DNA of 8,945 bases, taken from Chloroflexota bacterium (lineage in GTDB: Bacteria; Chloroflexota; Anaerolineae; Anaerolineales; DRMV01). Made by a program: the position numbers and the translations under genes. The DNA lies in contig JAADFA010000056.1 of the NCBI GenBank assembly GCA_013153135.1, positions 1-8,945 on the forward strand, in the 5' to 3' direction. Positions 1 to 5,401 of this stretch are shown piece by piece (positions within the stretch are counted from its first letter, which is position 1; each line of letters opens with the position of its first letter). The notes under the pieces were generated by a model. The model was not told where the DNA came from, searched no databases, and saw nothing but the letters and a program-made list of their open reading frames with translations.

Positions 1-323
1 AAGAGGTGATCCGCTTCCGGGTGGACGAGAAGCCCAGCCCCATGGCGCACCTGGGCGACCCGGTGCTCAACCGCCAGGGCCGGGTGATCGGTGTAGTCAC
101 CAGCAGCGCGATCGGCACGGACGGGCACCAAGTCGGTTTGGCCTACGTCGAGCGCAAATACGGCGAAGAAGGCACGCCGATTTACATCCTGCCCGGCGCG
201 CACCGGCACAAGACTGCACCCAAGGCCCCGGCGGCCCTGCAAGAGGGCGACCGCCTGCCCATCCCGGTCAAGGCGACCGTGGTCAAACGCTTCCCCAAGA
301 AGTTCGACGTGCCGACAGCGTAA
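1..323 (+). CDS. GcvT-family protein, C-terminal fragment (5' end outside window)
   Basis: The reading frame is open from the window edge (first full codon at base 3) to a TAA at 321-323, giving about 106 residues of a protein that starts upstream. The sequence fits the C-terminal barrel of the glycine-cleavage T-protein (aminomethyltransferase) family: a GDPVLNRQGRVIGVVTSSA stretch, a GLAYV strand, a GTPIYI strand and a closing AxVVKRFPKKF segment, which corresponds to the family's final AxVvxxPF. Members use tetrahydrofolate to accept or move one-carbon units. The N-terminal folate-binding domain is not visible, so the substrate cannot be told; it may be a GcvT paralogue rather than the glycine-cleavage enzyme itself. 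The tail between the GTPIYI strand and the last strand is longer than in a typical T-protein, with a basic/proline stretch (HRHKTAPKAP). A GC hairpin lies 17 bases after the stop. Family is fairly sure, function open. Confidence 0.8.
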   Translation, partial: EVIRFRVDEKPSPMAHLGDPVLNRQGRVIGVVTSSAIGTDGHQVGLAYVERKYGEEGTPIYILPGAHRHKTAPKAPAALQEGDRLPIPVKATVVKRFPKKFDVPTA

Positions 324-339
324 CCCACGCGAGTCACGC

Positions 340-395
340 GGGGCGGGGTCCTCAGGGCCCCGCCCCTGATGTTTGCCCTTTTTGATAAAAAAGGG
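340..395 (+). terminator. Tandem hairpins, probable terminator of the GcvT-family gene
   Basis: A perfect 9-bp stem GGGGCGGGG (340-348) / CCCCGCCCC (358-366) starts 17 bases after the stop codon. A second hairpin, CCCTTTTT (376-383), loop GATA, AAAAAGGG (388-395), follows directly and supplies a T-run at 379-383. The T-run is 12 bases after the first stem rather than adjacent, so this is not a textbook intrinsic terminator, but position and strength suit transcription termination. The second stem is A/T-paired inside and works on both strands. Confidence 0.65.
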
Positions 396-482
396 AACGC
401 CTCCAGCAAAGTAGAAAGGTGCTCCATAGCGCTGGTGGCCTTGTGGGGGCACGCAGAGGCGCAGGGAGCTGTCGCGGGCGCC

Positions 483-504
483 GCCGCAGGCTGAAGCCCG
501 CGGC
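483..504. repeat. REP-like palindrome around GGCTGAAGCC
   Basis: Stem GCCGC (483-487) pairs with GCGGC (500-504); after one A-C mismatch, GGC (489-491) pairs with GCC (496-498) around a TGAA loop. The core GGCTGAAGCC resembles short palindromes scattered between genes in many GC-rich genomes. A related core, GGGCTGGAAGCCC, occurs at 1578-1590 beside the second long-repeat copy. Membership in a genome-wide family is inferred. Confidence 0.5.
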
Positions 505-556
505 TAGCATAAAATTGCGCGCGGATAGTTCTGCCCAACGCTCGGCGGCGAGGATA

Positions 557-578
557 GCGGGCGGGTTTCGCCGCCCGC
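557..578. repeat. Perfect 8-bp inverted repeat
   Basis: GCGGGCGG (557-564) and CCGCCCGC (571-578) are exact inverted copies around a GTTTCG loop. No T-run follows on either strand, so it is more likely an interspersed palindrome than a terminator. Confidence 0.5.
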
Positions 579-592
579 AGGTCCGGCACGCG

Positions 593-613
593 CCCATCTG
601 TCCGCGGTATGGG
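593..613. repeat. Weak inverted repeat CCCAT / ATGGG
   Basis: CCCAT (593-597) and ATGGG (609-613) form a 5-bp stem with an 11-base loop. Weak on its own; listed because it sits in a run of stronger palindromes. Confidence 0.25.
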
Positions 614-656
614 TGGCTGCGAGATTTGCCCGCACCCGCCTGCCTTGCGCCCATTT

Positions 657-677
657 GGCCTACCAAAATTGTAGGCC
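657..677. repeat. Perfect 7-bp inverted repeat GGCCTAC / GTAGGCC
   Basis: GGCCTAC (657-663) and GTAGGCC (671-677) are exact inverted copies around a CAAAATT loop. There is no adjacent T-run. It is the last hairpin before the long direct repeat, which begins about 39 bases on. Confidence 0.5.
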
Positions 678-715
678 GTGTTGGACCACGTTGCGGACGA
701 CGAGGTATTTGTGGT

Positions 716-845
716 GGGGGATGGGGCCGCGCTCCCGCCCTCGCGACGGGGTGCGGCCCTGGGGATGGCGCGATTATAGGCTTGGCCCCTCTGCATTCCC
801 GTCTTTGGTGCCCTTCGCTCTTGCGCCGAAAAAGCCAAAGGCCAG
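716..845. repeat. Long direct repeat, copy 1
   Basis: About 130 bases match copy 2 at 1444-1571 in the same orientation. From ATGGGGCCGCGC (721) to GGCCAG (845), I count 8 substitutions and one 2-base gap over about 125 positions, so roughly 93% identity. The match stops sharply on both sides. Near the 3' end sits a hairpin: CTTT (803-806) and GGTGC (807-811), loop CCTTCGCTCTT, then GCGCC (823-827), a GAA bulge and AAAG (831-834). The open frames across it are not preserved downstream of the 2-base gap, which argues against a protein-coding role. There are no terminal inverted repeats and no transposase gene. Confidence 0.85.
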
Positions 846-883
846 AGTGCAGAGTGTGGCTACCCGCCATGCTTTTAGTAGAT

Positions 884-910
884 GTGAAATTTCCTCTTTT
901 TTAGTATAAT
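884..910 (+). promoter_or_regulatory. Promoter of the toxin-antitoxin operon
   Basis: A perfect -10 box TATAAT lies at 905-910, in an A/T-rich patch, 33 bases upstream of the antitoxin start. A partial -35 match, GTGAAA (884-889, four of six), sits 15 bases upstream, slightly short. This is the best sigma70-type -10 in the window. Operons of this kind are usually autorepressed by the antitoxin; no clear operator palindrome is seen. Confidence 0.5.
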
Positions 911-943
911 GCATCCGAAAAGCCTGTAGATGAGGAGGCACTT

Positions 944-1144
944 ATGTTGGAAAATCGTCTGGAGTCGCAGATTCGATGGGTGCGAGACGCCCAGGGCAAA
1001 ATTTGGGTATTGGTTGATCCGGAGTTGTGGGAGGACATTCAGGATCTGCTGCTCATCCAAAGTCGGGAGCAGCAACCTGATTTTATCCCTTTGGAGGAGT
1101 TTCTGGAGGGTTTAGAGGAAGAGGAGAATGACATACCGGGTTGA
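944..1144 (+). CDS. Small antitoxin of a RelBE/ParDE-type module
   Basis: This is a 66-aa protein whose likely role is to bind and neutralise the RelE-like toxin encoded next and to repress the operon. The start is supported by AGGAGG at 933-938, five bases before the ATG. The N-terminal part (about residues 8-35) is mixed, with WVRDAQGKIWVLVDPELW; the C-terminal part is strongly acidic and helical-looking (PLEEFLEGLEEEEND), the kind of tail that wraps toxins in this class. I recognise no specific DNA-binding fold, so the antitoxin family is not assigned; the identification rests mainly on size, charge and the overlapping RelE gene (17-base overlap, toxin start at 1128). Because the toxin is interrupted, it may now be an orphan antitoxin. 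Confidence 0.65.
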   Translation: MLENRLESQIRWVRDAQGKIWVLVDPELWEDIQDLLLIQSREQQPDFIPLEEFLEGLEEEENDIPG

Positions 1145-1388
1145 AGTGCATCGTTCGGTCTATAAGGACCTGAAACGGGTACCAGCCTAATATGTTCCTC
1201 GAATCAAAAGAATTATCCTTGCTCTCCGGGAAGATCCTCGCCCCCGCGGCTCCAAGAAGTTGAGCGGCACTCGTGAAGCCTACCGTATCCGCGTAGGCCC
1301 TTACCGTATTCTCTATGAGGTTGATGATTCAGAGCGCAAAGTCTACGTATATGCTGTCGCTCACCGGCGTGAGGTTTATCGACACTAA
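1128..1388 (+). pseudogene. RelE/ParE-family toxin interrupted by in-frame TAA
   Basis: From ATG 1128 (overlapping the antitoxin gene by 17 bases) the frame reads MTYRVEVHRSVYKDLKRVPA, then TAA (1188-1190), then continues without further stops to TAA at 1386-1388. Ignoring the stop, the product is 86 codons, a normal RelE length, and the rest is highly typical: an EDPRPRGSKKLSG segment, the core strand pair YRIRVGPYRILYEV (residues 52-65) and the closing AHRREVYR (78-85). RelE toxins cut mRNA at the ribosome, and the conserved basic and tyrosine residues (K43, K44, R53, R55, R60, R81, Y84) are all present. A single TAA-to-CAA change would restore a full gene, with Gln at position 21. No in-frame ATG or GTG allows an obvious restart close downstream. 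The damage therefore looks recent, or is a sequencing error. Confidence 0.85.
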
Positions 1389-1443
1389 AGTTTAGGGGGC
1401 GGGCATCGCTTTTGATCGGATAGCCTGGAACGCTGGCTGATTG

Positions 1444-1571
1444 GGGGGATGGGGCCGCGCTCCCCCTCGCGACGGGGTGCTGCTTTGGGAATGGCGCGCT
1501 TATAGGCGTGGCCCCTCTGCATTCCCGTCTTTGGAGCCCTTCGCTCTTGCTCCGAAAAAGCCAAAGGCCAG
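1444..1571. repeat. Long direct repeat, copy 2
   Basis: Direct-repeat partner of 716-845 (about 93% identical), lying 55 bases after the toxin frame and 45 bases beyond the murJ stop. The hairpin near its 3' end keeps its pairing: GGAGC (1533-1537) with GCTCC (1549-1553), flanked by CTTT (1529-1532) and AAAG (1557-1560), with the same 11-base loop as in copy 1. On the - strand its first bases give a GGCTTTTTCGG stretch that could serve as the T-run of a murJ terminator. Confidence 0.85.
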
Positions 1572-1599
1572 GGCCACGGGCTGGAAGCCCACAGCGGCC
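1555..1599 (-). terminator. Possible murJ terminator
   Basis: Read on the - strand after the murJ stop, GGCC (1599-1596) pairs with GGCC (1575-1572), enclosing a GGGCT/AGCCC stem (1578-1582 with 1586-1590) with a 3-base loop. A TTTTT run (1559-1555) follows about 12 bases later. The distance from stem to T-run and the internal loop weaken the call. It partly overlaps the second long-repeat copy. Confidence 0.35.
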
Positions 1600-1616
1600 T
1601 TGGTCCGCGCACAGGC

Positions 1617-3179
1617 TCAGCGTAGGCGGGCAACGTAGCGAGCAATCAGCTGTTGGAGGGCCTGACGCTCAGGGCGGGCCAACGCGAGGACAGCCCCGGC
1701 ATACGTCAACGCGCCCACGAACATCGCGACGCCGAGCGCGAGCCAAAGCGGCCATGCGCGCAAGTGAGGCCACAGCACGAGCAGGACCCAAGCCATGCCA
1801 GCTGCTGCGACGGCGCTTGCAGCGAATCCTCGGGCTAACACGCGCCAAGGCAGCTGCCCCAGGCGTCGGTTCAGCCATAGCATCAGGCCAAAGGCCTCCA
1901 GGGTGGTGGCCAATGTGTTGGCCAGGGCAAGCCCACCGTGAGGCGGCCATCCCCAGGCCTCGAAGCCGCGCGCGAAGAGCAAGCTCAAGCCTAGGTTTAA
2001 GCTCATGGCCAGGGAGCCGATGAGCACGGGCGTGCGGGTATCTTTGAGCGCGTAGAACGCGCGCGAGGCAATCTCAACCAAAGAATGACTGACTAGCCCC
2101 AGCGCGTACCACAATAGCGCCCATGCAACCAGCTCGGTGGAGCGTTGATCAAAAGCCCCGCGTTGGAACAAGGCCGCGATCAGTGGCTTGCGGAGCACGA
2201 TTAAGCCCACGCTTGCTGGGAGGGCCAGGAGCACGACCCCGCGCAAGGTTTGTACCAGCGTGGTGCGGAGTGCGTCCCACTCCCCGCGCGCAACTTGGGC
2301 AGAAAACGTGGGCAGCGCGGCTATAGCGATGGCTTGGGCGATAACCACTTGGGGCATCGTCATTACAGCCCACGCGATTTGGATCGCGGTCAGGCTGCCC
2401 TCAGGCATGCCCGAGGCCAAAACTACGTTGATCCAAAAATTCAGCTGCACTATCGCGACGCCGAGCCAACGCGGGGCCATCAAGCGGAAGACCCGGCGCA
2501 CCGCGGGGATGTTCCACCCCAAAGTTAGAACGTATCGCCGTCCTGGCAGGCGCCAGAGCGCGGGCCATTGCACCATCCAATGCCCCAACGAACCCAAAAC
2601 CGCACCCCATGCAAGGCCGTAAATCCCCCATCGTGGTGCTAGAAAGAGTACGCCCCCGATCATGCCTAACCAGTACATGGTCGGTGCCAGCGCCGGCCAT
2701 AGGAAGCGTTGATGGCTGTGCAGCACGCCCATGGTCAGGCCGCTGAGCCCAAAGATGGTGGGCGAGAGCAGCAAAATGCGTAGCAGGTCTACGGTGAGGG
2801 CTTGTTGCGCGGGGTCGAACCCAGGCGCTAGCAGCCGCGCGACAATGGGTTCGGCCGCCCAGGCCGCGAGCAGGCTGAGTAGCCCCAAAGTCAAAGCGAT
2901 AAGATTGCTCAGCGCTGAGGCCAAACGCCACGCATCGTCTCGCCGGCCCTGGACCAAAAACTCCGTAAAGACCGGGATGAAGGCAGAGCCCAAGGCCCCG
3001 CCCGCGACCAGGTTGAACAGCAAATCTGGCAGTCGTGAGGCCGCGTTGAAGGCATCCATGGCCGCGGACGTGCCAAAGGCTTGCGAGACCACGATTTGCC
3101 GAATGAGTCCGACCACGTTGCTGAGCAAGAACGCCAGCATTACGGTGCTCGCGGCCCGGGCGATTTGCTTAGTGCTCAC
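1617..3179 (-). CDS. murJ: MurJ/MviN-family lipid II flippase
   Basis: This is a 520-aa polytopic membrane protein of the MOP superfamily, length typical of MurJ, which moves the peptidoglycan precursor lipid II across the cytoplasmic membrane. The N-terminus carries the family hallmark NVVGLIRQIVVSQAFG...MDAFNAASRLPDLLFNLVAGGALGSAFIPVF (residues 21-71), and about 13-14 hydrophobic segments follow. I chose GTG at 3179 because a strong AAGGAGG (3193-3187) sits seven bases before it; the 23 codons upstream to 3248 run through that site and look untranslated. By eye against E. coli MurJ, R24 and D39 are matched (R27, D42), but R52, E57, D269, R270 and E273 are replaced (F55, G60, W270, A271, T274). 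The gene is single and divergent from the flavin oxidoreductase. Family is confident; lipid II as substrate is inferred. Confidence 0.88.
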   Translation of the reverse strand: MSTKQIARAASTVMLAFLLSNVVGLIRQIVVSQAFGTSAAMDAFNAASRLPDLLFNLVAGGALGSAFIPVFTEFLVQGRRDDAWRLASALSNLIALTLGLLSLLAAWAAEPIVARLLAPGFDPAQQALTVDLLRILLLSPTIFGLSGLTMGVLHSHQRFLWPALAPTMYWLGMIGGVLFLAPRWGIYGLAWGAVLGSLGHWMVQWPALWRLPGRRYVLTLGWNIPAVRRVFRLMAPRWLGVAIVQLNFWINVVLASGMPEGSLTAIQIAWAVMTMPQVVIAQAIAIAALPTFSAQVARGEWDALRTTLVQTLRGVVLLALPASVGLIVLRKPLIAALFQRGAFDQRSTELVAWALLWYALGLVSHSLVEIASRAFYALKDTRTPVLIGSLAMSLNLGLSLLFARGFEAWGWPPHGGLALANTLATTLEAFGLMLWLNRRLGQLPWRVLARGFAASAVAAAGMAWVLLVLWPHLRAWPLWLALGVAMFVGALTYAGAVLALARPERQALQQLIARYVARLR

Positions 3180-3222
3180 GATGGATCCTCCTTCCCTGCC
3201 TGTGCAAGGCACGGCGCGGATC

Positions 3223-3231
3223 TGGTACACT
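3223..3231 (+). promoter_or_regulatory. Extended -10 promoter of the flavin oxidoreductase gene
   Basis: TGGTACACT reads as an extended -10 (TGn followed by TACACT), 37 bases before the ATG at 3269. There is no good -35. Similar TGGTAnnnT motifs precede the antiporter and dnaK genes in this window, which is the main reason to report it. No matching promoter for murJ was seen in the 89-bp divergent gap. Confidence 0.35.
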
Positions 3232-3268
3232 TGACATCGCGCGACCACCCCATCCCCTGGAGGCCCGG

Positions 3269-4315
3269 ATGCACCTCGATGTGACCTTTCTGGCCCCGTA
3301 CTTGGACCAGGTCCCCGCCCTGGCGCAGGCTGCGGATCAAGTAGGTTTTGACGCGTTTTGGGTTAGCGAAACCCGCTACAATCCCTTTCTCGCGTTGACC
3401 CTCGCGGCGGAACACAGCCAACGCTTGTTCTTGGGTACAGCGGTGGCTATCGCGTTCGCGCGTAGCCCTATGGTTACCGCGCAAACCGCATGGGATCTAC
3501 AGCGTTATAGTCATGGGCGCTTCCTCCTCGGTTTGGGGACCCAAGTGCGCGCCCACATCGAGCGGCGCTTCGGCATGCCTTGGGACCCGCCAGTCCCCAA
3601 GTTGCGCGAGTATATTTTAGCCCTGCGCGAGATTTGGGCTTCGTGGCAAGAGCGGCGTCCTGTACGCTTTCGTGGTCGGTTTTACACCATCACCTTGATG
3701 ACAGATTTCTTTAACCCCGGTCCCATTGCACATCCCCGAATTCCCATTTACATCGCGGGCGTCAACCGAGGCCTCATCCGCTTGGCCGGACAAATGGCCG
3801 ATGGATTCCACGTACACCCTCTGCACTCAGTCCGCTATTTGCGAGAGGTTTTGCTCCCCACCTTGGTTGAGGGCTTGCGCGACGCGGGCCGTTCACGACG
3901 CGAGATCGCCCTTGCAGCCACGGTGCTTGTGGTTACTGGCCCCAATGAGCGGGAGCGGGCCCGCGCACGGCGGTTTGTGCGACAACAGATCGCATTTTAC
4001 GCAAGCACCCCGTCCTACCGTCTGGTCTTTGACCTGCATGGCTGGAGTGCCGTGGCGGAACGGCTATCTCGTATGGCCGCCCGTGGGGAATGGGATGAGA
4101 TGGCTTCCTTGATTACCGACGAGATGTTGCACACCTTCGCGGTCGACGCGGCCTGGGACGCACTTCCCCAAGCGCTAATCCAACGCTATGAAGGGCTACT
4201 GGACCGTATTGCGTTGTATTACCGTTTTCGACCTGAGGCCCAGGAGGCTTGGCGCGCGTTCTACCAAACCTGGCGCGCGACTTTGGCCCAACGTTATGCC
4301 GATGCCGAGCCCTAG
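3269..4315 (+). CDS. LLM-class flavin-dependent oxidoreductase (luciferase-like)
   Basis: This 348-aa protein has the bacterial-luciferase TIM-barrel fold used with FMN or coenzyme F420. Visible family marks are AQAADQVGFDAFWVSET (19-35), LGTAVAIAFARSPMVTAQTAWDLQ (55-78), the SHGRFLLGLGTQ strand (81-92) and the PRIPIYIAGVN strand in the middle, with a helical C-terminal end. Length and layout resemble the F420-type LLM subfamily that includes mycobacterial homologues, but cofactor and substrate cannot be read from sequence. TGGAGG at 3258-3263 supports the start, five bases before the ATG. It is the first gene of a co-oriented run; prs begins 26 bases after its stop, so the two are probably cotranscribed. 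No functional link with prs is obvious. Confidence 0.85.
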   Translation: MHLDVTFLAPYLDQVPALAQAADQVGFDAFWVSETRYNPFLALTLAAEHSQRLFLGTAVAIAFARSPMVTAQTAWDLQRYSHGRFLLGLGTQVRAHIERRFGMPWDPPVPKLREYILALREIWASWQERRPVRFRGRFYTITLMTDFFNPGPIAHPRIPIYIAGVNRGLIRLAGQMADGFHVHPLHSVRYLREVLLPTLVEGLRDAGRSRREIALAATVLVVTGPNERERARARRFVRQQIAFYASTPSYRLVFDLHGWSAVAERLSRMAARGEWDEMASLITDEMLHTFAVDAAWDALPQALIQRYEGLLDRIALYYRFRPEAQEAWRAFYQTWRATLAQRYADAEP

Positions 4316-4341
4316 CCTATCCCGCCGCGCGAGGTGGAACC

Positions 4342-5301
4342 ATGTACGGAGATATCAAACTCTTCGCAGGAAGTTCAACCCCTGAATTAGCCCAACGCGT
4401 GGCTGACTATTTGGGCATTCCGCTTGAGCGTGTGGATTTGATCGAGTTTCCGAACGAAAACTTGTTCGTACGTTTGCATCGAAGCGTACGCGGTCAAGAC
4501 GTGTATATTATCCAAACAACCTCGCGGCCCGTGCATCGCAATCTTATGGAGCTACTTATTATGCTCCAGACCGTGCGGCTGGATTCAGCCGCACGCATTA
4601 CGGCGGTGGTTCCCTATTTGTGTTACGCGCGTTCAGATAAAAAAGACCAACCTCGGGTCCCCATCACCGCGCGCTTGGTTGCCGATATGATTCAGGTTGC
4701 AGGTGCAGACCGCTACATCACTTTTGATCTGCACGCAGGACAAATTCAGGGTTTCTTCTCGATCCCCGGCGATGTGTTGACCGCGTTCCACCTGTTGCGC
4801 GACTATGTCCAGGGGCTCATACCCCAGCTGCACAGGCCCGTCGTCGTGAGTGTGGACCTCGGCTTTGCCAAAAAGGCTCGCAACTTCGCGGAGGCGTTGG
4901 GTCTTCCCATCGCGTTCGTGGAGAAACGGCGCTTGATGGACGGCAGTGGCACTGAGGTTCTCAGCGTGGTCGGCGATGTGGCCGGCCGGGACGTCATTCT
5001 GGTGGATGACGAAGTCGATACTGCAGGCTCGGTGACCAATGCCTACCGAGCGGTCAAACAGCATGGCGCGCGCGACGTATATTTAGCCTTTGTCCACCCC
5101 GTGTTTTCCGATCCGGCTATTGACCGTTTGAGCGCGTTGGACCTCAAGCGTATCATTACTACCGACACCGTACCCATCCCCGAGGCCAAGCGCGCGCGGC
5201 TGGGCGACCGGCTGGTAGTGCTAACCATCGCAGAGATGTTGGGCGAGGTCATCCGCCGGGCCCACGAAGGTCGCAGCGTAGGCGCGTTGTTCAATGAGTG
5301 A
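4342..5301 (+). CDS. prs: Ribose-phosphate pyrophosphokinase (PRPP synthetase)
   Basis: It makes PRPP from ribose 5-phosphate and ATP in the cytoplasm, feeding purine, pyrimidine, NAD, histidine and tryptophan synthesis. At 319 aa it is of normal length with both tandem phosphoribosyltransferase-like domains: SVRGQDVYIIQTTSRPVHRNLMELLIM (48-74), ARSDKKDQPRVPITARLVADM (96-116), the FDLHAGQIQGFF block with catalytic-region H131, EKRR (194-197), and the PRPP loop VDDEVDTAGS (221-230). The ATG at 4342 is chosen because GAGGTGG (4331-4337) precedes it and the protein then aligns from its first residues; the frame extends 31 codons upstream into the oxidoreductase gene. The adenine-binding FSDGE of classical enzymes is replaced by FPNEN (36-40). 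It lies 26 bases after the oxidoreductase gene. Confidence 0.95.
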   Translation: MYGDIKLFAGSSTPELAQRVADYLGIPLERVDLIEFPNENLFVRLHRSVRGQDVYIIQTTSRPVHRNLMELLIMLQTVRLDSAARITAVVPYLCYARSDKKDQPRVPITARLVADMIQVAGADRYITFDLHAGQIQGFFSIPGDVLTAFHLLRDYVQGLIPQLHRPVVVSVDLGFAKKARNFAEALGLPIAFVEKRRLMDGSGTEVLSVVGDVAGRDVILVDDEVDTAGSVTNAYRAVKQHGARDVYLAFVHPVFSDPAIDRLSALDLKRIITTDTVPIPEAKRARLGDRLVVLTIAEMLGEVIRRAHEGRSVGALFNE

Positions 5302-5401
5302 GCGTTTGGTTAGCGCGGGCCTGGTGTGACAGCACGCCTCGCATCGGGCTCAACCAGCGCTCTTCACTTTGCTCAACGCGCTTTACCTGGAGGGTTCTAC
5401 C

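Larger units (their letters stand above)
396..883. other. Gene-free stretch rich in palindromes
   Basis: No credible gene lies between the terminator and the antitoxin promoter. Open frames exist on both strands (for example - strand 182-838 and + strand 419-904), but they follow from high GC, lack good ribosome-binding sites, and overlap the repeat and hairpins. The stretch holds hairpins at 483-504, 557-578, 593-613 and 657-677 and a direct-repeat copy at 716-845. It looks like a mosaic of REP-like interspersed elements. Confidence 0.6.

Noticed and set aside
182..904. Long open frames on both strands between the GcvT-family gene and the antitoxin (up to 218 codons)
   Set aside because: They have no good ribosome-binding site, run antisense into the GcvT-family gene or across hairpins and the direct repeat, have a biased composition rich in Arg, Pro and Ala, and their reading frame is not preserved across the 2-base gap between the repeat copies.
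716..1571. Composite transposon or insertion sequence around the toxin-antitoxin genes
   Set aside because: The repeats lack terminal inverted repeats, no transposase is encoded between or inside them, and no target-site duplication is apparent.
3231..3236. Perfect TTGACA in the murJ-oxidoreductase gap
   Set aside because: No -10 box lies 16-18 bases downstream; that part is GC-rich and already contains the Shine-Dalgarno of the oxidoreductase gene.
3180..3248. N-terminal extension of MurJ from a start at 3248
   Set aside because: The extra 23 residues are not membrane-like, and a strong Shine-Dalgarno lies within them at correct spacing for the GTG at 3179.
4249..4341. Earlier start for PRPP synthetase inside the preceding gene
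   Set aside because: The family normally begins close to the KLFAGSSTPELA segment, which follows the ATG at 4342 that has its own GAGGTGG site.
5323..5338. Small hairpin GGTGTG/CACGCC between prs and the lyase gene
   Set aside because: Only 6 bp with a wobble pair and no T-run; not enough to call a terminator or to separate the two genes into different transcripts.
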